The notes under the pieces were generated by a model. That model made no database searches, was not told where the DNA came from, and saw only the letters and a list, made by a program, of their open reading frames with translations. Below, piece after piece: positions 14,234 through 22,897 of a stretch of DNA of 44,302 bases (its first letter is position 1; every line of letters starts with the position of its first letter). A program made the translations under genes and the position numbers. This DNA comes from Haplomitrium mnioides (Eukaryota > Marchantiophyta > Haplomitriopsida > Calobryales). The DNA lies in contig JBNGIS010038913.1 of NCBI GenBank assembly GCA_049999725.1, positions 1 through 44,302 of the forward strand, read 5' to 3'.

Positions 14234-15067
14234 ATGAAGAATCAAGAAGGGAGGATGCAAGCGATGCAACAACAAATTGAACATCTTTCTCGCTTGCTAG
14301 AAGTTCAAATGCAAATGGGGAATAGGGCACCTTTTCAAGAAGAAAAAAGTCATGTGCGATTTCCCAAGCCAAAGGCTTTTGATGGCAAGACGGTTCCTGG
14401 TGTATTTGAGAATTTCTTGTTTGATTGTGAGCAATATTTTGAGGCTACCAATATAAGAGAGGATGGTAGAAGGATTCTATTCGCTGCAAGTCAGTTGGAA
14501 AGAGTGGCAAAGACTTGGTGGAGATATCAAATTGAGCAAGCTCAACGTGGATTTGTCACTCCAATTGCTTCTTGGCAAGAGTTTAAAGAAGCGATAAATC
14601 TAAGATTTAGGGTTTTGAATGCTCCAAAGGTGGCAAGAGATCGTTTGGCAGAATTGAAGCAACTTGGTAAGGTAAGGAGCTATGTCACGCAATTTCAAAA
14701 TATCATTATGCAAATTCCTAATATGGGCGAGGGAGAAGCTTTGGATTGCTTTGTTCGAGGATTGAAGCCTCGCACTAGAATGGAAGTGACAATGAGGGAG
14801 CCTTCTCAACTAGAAGAAGCAATGAGTATGGGAGAAAGATATGACTCGCTACTAGCGACCAACGAAGCTAGGCCACGTCCACATCCACAACAAGCTTTAC
14901 CAAATGTTTGTATGCCAGCAAATGAGGTTGTACCTATGGAGATTGATGCGGCACAGAGAGTGGCACTCACTGATGGAGAACGTGAGCATCTACGCCAAAG
15001 TGGAGGATGTTTTTATTGTCGACAACTTGGTCATATGATTGCAAATTGCCCACGTCGCCAAGGTTGA
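14234..15067 (+). CDS. gag: Gag polyprotein of chromovirus
   Basis: Open frame of 277 codons starting 15 bp after the PBS, the only uninterrupted protein of the element. The N-terminus (about residues 5-30) is Gln-rich and probably coiled-coil. Residues about 40-190 match the Ty3/gypsy capsid-type gag domain, with the WWRYQ and FxxGLKPxxRxEV style motifs. A CCHC zinc knuckle near the C-terminus reads CFYCRQLGHMIANC (CX2CX4HX4C), which binds genomic RNA. The frame ends in TGA at 15065-15067; protease starts in another frame about 110 bp on, so gag and pol are separate frames in this copy. Whether the ancestor had a fused gag-pol cannot be told from this copy alone. Confidence 0.9.
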   Translation: MKNQEGRMQAMQQQIEHLSRLLEVQMQMGNRAPFQEEKSHVRFPKPKAFDGKTVPGVFENFLFDCEQYFEATNIREDGRRILFAASQLERVAKTWWRYQIEQAQRGFVTPIASWQEFKEAINLRFRVLNAPKVARDRLAELKQLGKVRSYVTQFQNIIMQIPNMGEGEALDCFVRGLKPRTRMEVTMREPSQLEEAMSMGERYDSLLATNEARPRPHPQQALPNVCMPANEVVPMEIDAAQRVALTDGEREHLRQSGGCFYCRQLGHMIANCPRRQG

Positions 15068-15177
15068 CCACGTGCTCTTGTTCAAGTGGCAACTACTGAA
15101 GAAGAAAATCAGAGAAACGACCGACCTCAGTAAAGATAGTCGAGCGATTTACTGAGAGCTTAATTAGTTCCAATGGA

Positions 15178-16371
15178 ATGAAAAGCTCGACAAGAATTAG
15201 AAGTACCTTGTTTCATCTAGACAGTATGGTTGATGAGCATTCTTGTAGAATGTTGGTAGATTGTAGAAGTTCTGAAAATTTCATGTCACTATGTTTTGCA
15301 AAGAAAATCAAAGCCACGACTTTAACGATCAAAGGAAGTTTTATGACTATGGCCGATGGCCAAAAACATGAGGTATTCCATTCTCACAAGCCATTTCTTC
15401 TAAAGATTGGCAAAGATTATGAGGAATCTATGGATTTTGTTATTGCACCCGTACAGTATGACATTATTTTGGGCTTGCCTTGGCTTGAAGATTGGTCTGC
15501 TCAAGTTGATTGGGCAAAACGACAAATTCAAGTTACTTTACAAAGAAAGCAATTTCTTTTGAGGTGTCTCGCACCGTTGGTGAAGAAGCCCAAATCAGTT
15601 CAGCATAATGATTTGATGGAGAAAGAGTTGCCCGTCTTTGCTATATGGATCAAGCCTATTGTGGACTTGAATAAGGAGGGAGGGAAATCTATACCAACCT
15701 CAATGATTGATGATATCTTGAAGGAGTTTTCAGATGTGTTTCCGGATGATTTGCTAAAGGGGTTACCAGAGTATCGTGGAATACCCTTTCCGATTGAGTT
15801 GATACCAGGAAGCATTCCGTATAATCAACCTATATATAGGTTTTCGCCACAAGAGTTGGAAGAGCTTTGCAAGACTTTGATGGATCTTCTTGAGAAGGAT
15901 TTCATTCAGCATAGTACTTCGCCTTGGAGAGCACCGATATTCTTTGTACCAAAAAAAGATGGTGGATTTCATCTTTGTACTGATTATCGTGGTTTGAATA
16001 AGCAAACCGTCAAGAATGCTTATCCTTTACCGCGTATTGATGATTTGTTGGATCAACTGAGTGGTGCATGATTCTTTTCAAAGCTTGATCTTCGAAGTGG
16101 TTATTGGAAAATTTTTATCAAGCCAAGTGATCTGTCGAAGACAGCTTTTCGTACAAGGTATGGACATTTTGAGTGGAAGGTCCTTACATTTGGTCTCATT
16201 AATGCTCTGACTATATTTATGGATCAAATGCATCGAATTTTTGATGGGTTATTGGATAAGTCAGTTTTGGTATTCTTGGATGACATTTTTATTTTTAGCA
16301 AAACTGAAGATGAGCATCGCAATCATTTGAAAGAAGTTTTGCAAAGATTGCAATTGGAAGTTTTATTGTAA
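15178..16371 (+). pseudogene. pol: Pol part 1: protease and reverse transcriptase, broken
   Basis: One frame from 15178, with an in-frame TGA at 16069-16071 in the middle of RT, ending at a frameshift near 16355-16371. The protease active site, normally D-S/T-G-A, reads LVDCRSS, so the glycine is lost, and protease is likely inactive. A downstream ILGLPW motif fits the aspartic protease flap and C-terminal strand. The RT begins near 15780 and shows [12 protein letters not shown], then after the [14 protein letters not shown] and the catalytic VFLDDI box near 16276, where both Asp remain. The TGA is consistent with CGA to TGA. Nonfunctional as it stands. Confidence 0.92.
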
Positions 16372-17075
16372 GAGATCCAAGTGCGAATTTTGGAAGCAAG
16401 AGGTTACTTACTTGGGGCACAAGGTGTCGGCGGATGGTATAAAGATGGAAGAAGAGAAAATCAAGGCTATTACTGAGTGGCCAACACCAAAGGAGGCAAA
16501 GGACATTAGAGCCTTCAATGGATTGGCAAGCTTCTATCGACGATTCATCCATTGTTATGCACATATTGCTACACCACTTACTGATCTGCTATGCAAGGAG
16601 GTCAAGTTTCAATGGACCGCTAAAGAGCAAGCGGCATTTCAACAGCTCAAAGATGCAGTCTCTTCTCGTCGTATTCTACAGCCTTATGATCCAAAGGCAC
16701 GTTGTATAGTTGATTTTAATGCTTCTAATTTTGCTATTGGAGCAGTTTTGCAGGTAGAGTTTGAGGATGGGCTTCATCCAATTGCCTTCATATCACGCCA
16801 GTTGAATGCGGCGGAAAGAAACCATTCTGCAAGGGATCGAGAGCAATTGGCAATGGCTTATGCTACAAAAGTATGGAGGCATTATCTTTTAGGGAAGACC
16901 TGTAGTTATGCGCACAGATCACAAACTATTGTTACAACCAATCCATTTGGAAAATATGACAAGTCGCCATCACCGATGGGAAGATCAATTGCAACTCTTT
17001 GATATCAAGCTAGAGTACAAGCCAGGAAGGTTCCACACCATTCCTGATGCACTGTCACGAAGGCCGGATCATTGA
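16372..17075 (+). pseudogene. pol: Pol part 2: RT thumb and RNase H, broken
   Basis: After the frameshift the RT C-terminus continues (YLGHKVSADGIKMEEEKI at about 16409-16462, then FNGLASFYRRFI), followed by RNase H. RNase H motifs include CIVDFNASNFAIGAVLQ near 16703, where the usual first catalytic Asp is still present, and RDREQLAM near 16835. A second frameshift near 16895-16905 puts the tail (the TDHKP-type motif and the GRF-PDALSRR motif near 17025-17065) in another frame. It ends at TGA 17073-17075; the relative at 40.3 kb has CGA there, so this stop is a C-to-T change. Confidence 0.88.
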
Positions 17076-18114
17076 GTGAATACAATAGAGGTGAGCAACA
17101 TTAGTATCTTACATTTGGATGAGGCAACTAGTGGGAATTATCGTCAAAAACTACAAGAAGATGCTTTCTTTAGTTTGGTTCGAGCACGATTGGCCGTCAA
17201 GGATAGTGAGTATAATTATTTCTCCATTCAAGATGGTATTCTCTATCGAGGCCATCAAATATATGTTCCACAAGATGATACACTTTGAATGGCTTGTTCA
17301 CAAGAAGCGCATGACATTCCTATCTCTGGGCATCTTGGAGTAGATAAAAATACAGAGTTGCTTCAATGCACTTGGTGGTTGCCTAACTTGGCTCGAGATG
17401 TTTGTGGTTTTGTTCATTTGTGTGAAAGTTGTCAACAAAACAAAGCTTCGAATCAAAAACTAGCGGGACTTCTTCAACCGTTACCAATTCCTACTACTCG
17501 TTGGGAACATATAAGTTTGGATCTTGTCACTTCACTTCCAACCACGCCTCGTGGGTTTACTGCTATTGTGGTGTTTGTGGACAAGCTGAGCAAACAGATT
17601 CATTTAGCGCCAACGGTGGATACAGTGGATGCTCCACAATTGGCAAAAATTTACTTTGATACTATTTTTTGCCATCACGAAATGCCCAAGGTGTTAATAT
17701 CTGATCGAGATCCACGTTTCACTGGAAAGTTTTGGAGAGAGTTATTCAAACTTCTAAGAACCAAACTTTCTATGTCTACTGCTTACCATCCGTAAACAGA
17801 TGGGCAAACGGAGCGTGCTAATCGCACTGTGGAGGACATGCTTCGCGCGTTTGTTAATGTTCATCACACCGATTGGGATAGTTTCTTACCGGCTGTGGAG
17901 TTTGCTTACAACAACTCCAAATAAGCAAGTACTAGGTTTTCTCCTTTCTTTCTTAATTTGGGTTAGCATCCTCTTGTTCCCGATGGTTTGCTTTCTCCTA
18001 CTTCTTCTAATGTTCCAAGTATTTCTACTTTTTTGTCTCGTTTATCTTCTTCCTTGCAAGATGCTCGCAACCATCTTACTGTTGCTCAAAATCGGCAAAA
18101 AAATATGCCGATAG
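17076..18114 (+). pseudogene. pol: Pol part 3: integrase, broken
   Basis: The N-terminal part holds the H2C2 zinc-binding domain (HDIPISGHLGVDK through CESCQQNKAS, about 17310-17450). The catalytic core follows, with the first Asp in WEHISLDLV near 17520 and the second in ISDRDPRF near 17700. The third catalytic residue, Glu in TDGQTER, comes just after an in-frame TAA at 17793-17795. Another TAA is at 17922-17924. Sister copies have CAA at both places. TGA at 17286-17288, directly followed by ATG, is shared by other copies. A frameshift near 18097-18105 falls in a run of seven A. Inactive. Confidence 0.9.
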
Positions 18115-18154
18115 CCATCGTTGTGATTTCTCTTATGGTTTAGGTGACCAAGTT

Positions 18155-18598
18155 ATGTTATCCACTCATGATATTCCATTGTCTTTAGATACTCAAGTTC
18201 GTAAGTTATCTCCTGCTTGGATTGGTCCTTTCTTTATTTCTCAAGTTATTTCTCCTGTTGCTTATAAACTTGATCTTCCTCTTCATATGAAGATTCATCT
18301 TGTGTTCCATGTATCTAAACTTAAGCCTTTTGTTTTTAGTCCATCTTCTTTTCCAAATGGTGTTCAACTCCCTCCTCCGACCATTGTTCTTGATGATCAT
18401 GAAGAATTTGAAGTAGATCTCATTTTGGCAAAAAGAGTTATCAAGCGCGGGCGGCATACTCAAGTTCAATACAAGGTTTTGTGGGAAGGCTATCCACTTC
18501 ATGATGCTACTGGAGAACCTTCTTCAAATCTTGAGAATGCTCAAGAAGCTATTAAGAAATTTGAAAGTTGCGGCAATGACGAGGACGTCATCGACTAG
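18155..18598 (+). pseudogene. pol: Pol part 4: integrase C-terminus (GPY/F type) and chromodomain
   Basis: 147 open codons separated from the rest of pol by a frameshift. The first half matches the gypsy integrase C-terminal module (LSPAWIGPFFI, then HLVFHVSKLKPF). The second half, about 18395-18575, is a chromodomain: EFEVDLILAKRV, VQYKVLWEGYP, then SNLENAQEAIKKFE. Chromodomains of chromoviruses bind modified histone H3 and steer insertion to heterochromatin, which suits insertion in the satellite. The usual ATWEP has become ATGEP, losing a conserved Trp that a sister copy (31.2 kb) keeps, so histone binding may be weakened. TAG ends the frame 14 bp before the right LTR. Confidence 0.88.
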
Positions 18599-18611
18599 AC
18601 GGCTGGGATTA

Positions 18612-19050
18612 CGTAATAGTACAAGCACAAGGTTGTGCTATTTATAAGAAAATAGAGAGGAGTGAAGGAAGTGGTAATGAGTCACTTTTAGGTTAAGATT
18701 GGATTACTTGCTTTTGAAGTCACTTTTGGTGGAGAGTCACTTTTAGGTTACTTGCATTCGAAGTCACTTTTGGTAGTGAGTCAACTTTAGGGCTGAAATA
18801 AGAAGAAACTTGTAAGTGAAGAAAGAGGGATGACACTTTCTTCTCTTGTATAAATAGAAGGGCTTCTTAGCTCCATTCCTCATTTTGGAGTTCCTCTCGA
18901 ATCATTTGGGTTCTTTGGTTGTTTGGCTTTGTCTTATATTCTTTGCTTTAGTTTGCTTATTGGTTTTGAGTTGTGTAACTCTTTTAGAGTTTTCTTGAAC
19001 TATTACTTACTTGGAATTCGGTCTTTGAGTTCTCTTTGAGTTCTTTTACA
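18612..19050 (+). repeat. Right (3') LTR of chromovirus
   Basis: 439 bp, ending TTTTACA immediately before the ACATC target duplication. Contains a good TATA box, TATAAATAG at 18849-18857. Compared with the left LTR it carries an 11-bp duplication near its end (TCTTTGAGTTC repeated) and an extra short stretch near 18978. Confidence 0.94.
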
Positions 19051-19620
19051 ACATCTTTGGCATCCACATCAAATATTTTCATTGGAATCTACTATTCCTT
19101 GTTCCAACTCTTCTATATCAAATACATTCACTTGAATCTACAATGTCTTCTTTCCATTCTTGTGTTGTAAGTACTACCATTTGAATCCATAAAACGTCTT
19201 TGCCATCTACAACAATTATTTTCATTAGAATCCACTATTCTTTCTTCCAACTCTTCTATATCAGATACATCCGCTTGAATCCACAATGTCATCTTTCCAC
19301 TCTTGTGTTGTAAGTACTACCATTTGAATCCATAAAACATCTTTGCCATCTACATAATATATTTTCATTGGACTGTACTATTTCTTCTTCCAACTCTTCT
19401 ATATCAAATACATCCACTTGAATGCAGAATGTTTTCTTTCGCCCCCACTCTTGTGTTGTAAGTACTACCATTTGAATCCATAAAACATCTTTGGCATCTA
19501 TATCAAATATTTTCATTGGAATCCACTATGCCTTCTTCCAACTCTTCTATATCAATGATATCCACTTGAATCCACAATGTCTTCTTTCCACTCTTGTTAA
19601 GTACCATCGAGTCTACAAAA
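19051..19620. repeat. Satellite array, right of the chromovirus
   Basis: About four more 143-bp monomers in the same orientation as 171-13784. The first 5 bp are the right copy of the target duplication. A short insertion (CGCCCC near 19440) disturbs one monomer. The array loses identity after GTTAAGTACCATCGAG near 19600-19620. Confidence 0.93.
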
Positions 19621-19945
19621 CATTTTAGCCTTCTATTAGTATGTATAAAATGCTTTTATTTGAATGTAATATACATTTTTTATTCATCTATGTGAAATAT
19701 CACCATTTGAGTCGGTTGTGTATTATCTCCACTCTTCTATTTTAATTACCACACTTTGAGTCCACCATACATCACTTCAAATTGTGTGTGTATATATATA
19801 TCATTTGAATCCACTATGTATTGTCACTATATTCTAAGTTAAATACCACAATTTGAAACCACTATGCATTCTTTCCATTGTTTCTAAATCAAATACCACC
19901 AATTGAATCCACCATATATTCTCTCTACTCTTCTATATACAATAC
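19621..19945. repeat. Decayed edge of the satellite
   Basis: No longer matches the 143-bp consensus but keeps its subunit phrases at irregular spacing: TTTGAGTCCACCAT, TTTGAATCCACTATG, TTTGAAACCACTATG and ATTGAATCCACCATA, each followed by a pyrimidine-rich stretch and (A)ATACC. Spacing is about 60-80 bp. A short (TG)n(TA)n run lies near 19785-19800. This looks like an old array edge escaping homogenisation. Confidence 0.75.
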
Positions 19946-20605
19946 CTTAAAAAGATGATCAACTCTAGAAAAATGGACAAATGAATGTTACTACCAAATG
20001 TTTGGCAAGGTAAAATGTACACAAGGTCATTACCAACAAGATAAGGTAAAAGAGTAGTTTAAGCTAAGTTAATGGAGGTAAAGTTGAGACTATGTTAACG
20101 GATACAGATAATCCAAAAGACGGCAAGAAAGGGCAAGCAAGGGCAAGCAAGGGAGGCAAAGACACGGAAAAGGAAGGATGATCCAAACCTGCTAAGTATA
20201 GATCCCGTTAATTAGGTGGAACCGTTAAGCAAATTAGCATGCTCTTATAGCGAGCCCGCAGTTAGTACAAACGTTAATGGGACGCGGTCACTGCCGGAGA
20301 TGAGCTCGCGGCCGCAAAATCGGAGCCGTCCAAGCAAAGGTCGGCCGCAGCGAAGGTGAAAACAGCAGCAGCACTCAAATCTCGTTGCTGCCTTCTTTGG
20401 TGCAGAAATGCCCAGAATTTTAGATTCCTCTTTGACGAGGAGACATTGGCGTTCGTTGAGATGTCCGGTGTACAATTTTTTCCTGGAGATCTCAGCTGTT
20501 TAGAATTTTTGATTTCCACAATGAATGGGAAAGAATCTACAGTTCCCTTTCAATGTTGGAGAGAGCGGTGAAATGGTGGCCAGGAGAAGCAGAGGAAATT
20601 GAAGG
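19946..20605. other. Intergenic and putative 5' region of the Ser-rich gene
   Basis: Composition changes from AT-rich to balanced near 20200. A short direct repeat (GGGCAAGCAA, twice) is at about 20134-20153. From about 20270 CpG-rich sequence (GAGCTCGCGGCCGC near 20302) suggests a promoter or 5' leader. Short open frames on both strands at 20245-20571 show no recognisable domain; the + strand one (20356-20571) could be an upstream ORF of the next gene. Confidence 0.4.
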
Positions 20606-21691
20606 ATGGGGAAATTGAAAGCTGGTTGTATGGATCACATATTTCGGTTAGTTTCTTCGGATGGGAAGTCCGTTCGTTGTGAGCGAAATTTCAGATCAGG
20701 CCATGCGCAATTTCCCGATCAAGTGTATACAACACTGAGCGGCGGTTTGTTGAGCAAATCGCCGAAACGCAAACCCACAATGTGCGAATCAGACTTGGCG
20801 AGTGCAAAGCCTAGCAATGTGCCGAACGATCAGCCATACTACCTGCTTCATGTTCCTCACCTGACGGACAGAGGATCGTTTTCGTCCTCCGACTCTTCGT
20901 CTGCCTTCAGCACCGAGTCAGGATCCACCTTCAGCAGCGATTCGGCCTCCATCTGCAGCACGGAGTCACACTTGGGCTTACGCTTGGGCTTGAGACGATC
21001 AGACATTTGCTCCTGCTTTTATGGAGTAGTCGATTCCCCATCGCCTCGCAGTGCTTGTAGGTGCCCGCGGAGCTCGTGGAACCTTTGTACGCCCATTGTT
21101 CCATCGTCCGTGGCTCTGCATTTTAGAACGTGTTTCAAGCGCCGCGCATTGAGAAGCAGTCAATATGAAAGTACGAGGGAAGAATCGGTGTTGCAACAGA
21201 TGATCAAAGGTGCAGAGACACAATGGAGACGAGCGCAGAAAAAGAAATCGTCACCCATGCTGTGGATTCCCAATCTGCACAGTATTGCGGAAGACGAATG
21301 GCCAGATGCTGCGGACCAGACTTCCAGAATGTGTGTTCCTCGAAATCTCAAGCCATATGTGCAGTTCTTGCAGAAGAAGAAGAAGAGCTATCTTTGCGGA
21401 AGTCCGAATCGCAAGGATGGAGCTCACCTCCAGGAAATCATCCCATGCAAACCTGGATTGAAATTGAAACGAAATTGCGACAGCAAATTCGTGCTGGCTA
21501 TGGAGAAGAAGAAAGATAGACGATCTTTGCTTCAAGCGATGACGGGTACAAAGGTGGTACCCCAAACTATGACACCCAGGGTGTCGTCTGTCGAGGAATC
21601 GACTTGTAAGGAGTCCTTTCATCAAACGAAACTGCGTCAATCGTTAAGCTTCAAGCTCACGATCTCCAAGTCGACGGAAAGCAAATCGTAA
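20606..21691 (+). CDS. Ser-rich basic protein of unknown function
   Basis: 361 uninterrupted codons, with balanced GC unlike the AT-rich flanks; no better upstream start is evident. Family not recognised. Residues about 90-122 are a low-complexity stretch of Ser, Asp, Thr and Glu (SSSDSSSAFSTESG and similar). Residues about 135-170 hold several Cys (CSCFYGVVDSPSPRSACRCP). The second half is basic, with KKKKS- and KRK-type clusters that could be nuclear localisation signals. A possible single conserved segment is the acidic/Trp stretch near residues 215-235 (PMLWIPNLHSIAEDEWPD). No signal peptide or membrane segment. The stop lies within TCGTAAGG, which also resembles a 5' splice site, so the protein might continue into a second exon. 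It may be lineage-specific. Confidence 0.6.
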   Translation: MGKLKAGCMDHIFRLVSSDGKSVRCERNFRSGHAQFPDQVYTTLSGGLLSKSPKRKPTMCESDLASAKPSNVPNDQPYYLLHVPHLTDRGSFSSSDSSSAFSTESGSTFSSDSASICSTESHLGLRLGLRRSDICSCFYGVVDSPSPRSACRCPRSSWNLCTPIVPSSVALHFRTCFKRRALRSSQYESTREESVLQQMIKGAETQWRRAQKKKSSPMLWIPNLHSIAEDEWPDAADQTSRMCVPRNLKPYVQFLQKKKKSYLCGSPNRKDGAHLQEIIPCKPGLKLKRNCDSKFVLAMEKKKDRRSLLQAMTGTKVVPQTMTPRVSSVEESTCKESFHQTKLRQSLSFKLTISKSTESKS

Positions 21692-22291
21692 GGGGGTAAA
21701 AGAACCAGAAAAGGGATGATCCTGAACGGCCACGACTAGCGATTCATCGTCGGGCAACACCTTCGATTGCACAATTTTCATATCTACGCTAGAAGTTTTG
21801 ATTTGTGAGACAGACGCTCGAGGAAATGTAGGCAGTCGTGCATTAGGATTGAGGATTGTGGGCTCGCTTCGCTAGGCAGGGTCCCACTTCCTCAGGATGA
21901 AAAGTTACACTATCGATAGATGGATGGGCACGCACAAACCCCTGCTTACGATTTCCAGTGTGGGTGGTTGGACTGGCTTTTCCCTGCAAACAAGAATGCA
22001 AATTTTGCTTAGCCCTTGTGTTCCCCGAAGCACAGCGCGGGGACTATAATCTCTGCTACACATCAGGAAATGTAACTGTTTTTTGTAAAAGCAAGTCACT
22101 TTTGCAGTGATGCTCTAGATGCCCAATGTAATTGTTTGTCGCATTTCAAACAGTTGGAGTTCTGTCTTTGAAATTCCATCTACTTCATATAAAAAATATA
22201 AAAACACTGGTCTCAGATCGGTGCAGGAGTCCAATTCTGATTCAATGAACATATCTTCCGCGATATGTGAGGAAGGTTCCACAGATGGTTT
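21692..22291. other. Intergenic / possible 3' region
   Basis: About 600 bp with no convincing gene. Balanced base composition continues to about 22050 and then becomes AT-richer. Short open frames here show no domain or codon pattern. It probably holds the 3' untranslated region of the Ser-rich gene. Confidence 0.4.
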
Positions 22292-22364
22292 TTGTTTTCT
22301 TTGATGAACTGGATCTTAGTCTGGAATGGTCTGCATCTTGTCGTTTGCTTTATCAGTTTGTTTG

Positions 22365-22520
22365 GGTTTTCTGATGCGTCTATTGTCGTGATCACTCCTC
22401 AGAATAAGAAATCCTATGCTGAATGTATCTACTTAGCGTTTCGGTTTTCTGATGCGTCTATCGTCGTGATCGTTCCTCAGAGTAACAATTGCTATTCTGA
22501 ATGTTTCTACTTAGCATTTG
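22365..22520 (+). repeat. 78-bp direct tandem duplication (26 codons)
   Basis: Two adjacent copies, starting GGTTTTCTGATGCGTCTAT at 22365 and 22443, differ at about ten to twelve positions. The period is an exact multiple of three, and both copies are open in a small + strand frame at 22292-22546 (FSDASIVVITPQNKKSY and FSDASIVVIVPQSNNCY). It is uncertain whether this 84-codon frame is a gene; it ends in TAG and has no known domain. Confidence 0.6.
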
Positions 22521-22546
22521 TTGGAGGCGTTTTGACATTAGATTAG

Positions 22547-22897
22547 ATTGAGGTGATTGTGCCATAGTACAAACTTGCCAACGATAATCTTTGAAAACTT
22601 CTAAAAATTGCGGGAGAAAACTACCCAAACATGTTCTTAGTGAGGAAATTTTCAAATTGCTCGGTGTTTTACATCTCAAATATAACCTCAATTCTTCCTC
22701 TTTCGTGTAGTGATCGATCCACTCTAGCAAAAATAAGAAACAATCCCAAGCATAGACACCGAATAAGTTCTTACAGGCTCTGATTTCATGAAAACGAGAT
22801 AACCAGTCGCTCTGATGACGCTGATTGATGATGAGGAAAGCTGAAGCATCCACCGACCAATCGCACCGACAAAACAGTTTTCACACTTGGACTGTTT
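22547..22897. other. Gap between duplication and TPR gene
   Basis: Contains an open frame on the - strand (22458-22853, 131 codons) without a recognisable domain, and probable 3' untranslated sequence of the TPR gene on the - strand. Nothing else seen. Confidence 0.35.

Larger units (their letters stand above)
13785..19050 (+). mobile_element. Ty3/gypsy chromovirus, full-length but degenerate
   Basis: LTR retrotransposon of about 5.3 kb. Left LTR 13785-14202, PBS from 14204, gag, then protease, reverse transcriptase, RNase H, integrase and chromodomain in that order, then right LTR 18612-19050. The order RT-RNH-IN marks Ty3/gypsy; the C-terminal chromodomain marks a chromovirus. A perfect target duplication ACATC lies at 13780-13784 and 19051-19055. 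Removing the element and one ACATC restores a normal satellite monomer (AAACATC followed by TTTGGCATC). The LTRs have diverged in sequence and length (418 and 439 bp), and pol has several stops and frameshifts, so the insertion is old and not autonomous. Rearranged relatives occur at 26088-31805 and 38583-40560. Confidence 0.96.

Noticed and set aside
17800-18114. 104-codon + frame in the integrase region
   Set aside because: It is read in a different frame from the integrase, whose TDGQTER and VEFAYNN motifs lie in the frame of the upstream part.
20999-21640. - strand frames (for example 21251-21640, 129 codons) opposite the Ser-rich protein
   Set aside because: They lie antisense to a longer frame of similar composition and show no domain; likely shadows.
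22365-22520. The two 78-bp copies as a tandem C/D snoRNA pair
   Set aside because: TGATGC and CTGA words exist, but the C box lacks its final A, box spacing is short, and no terminal stem is visible.
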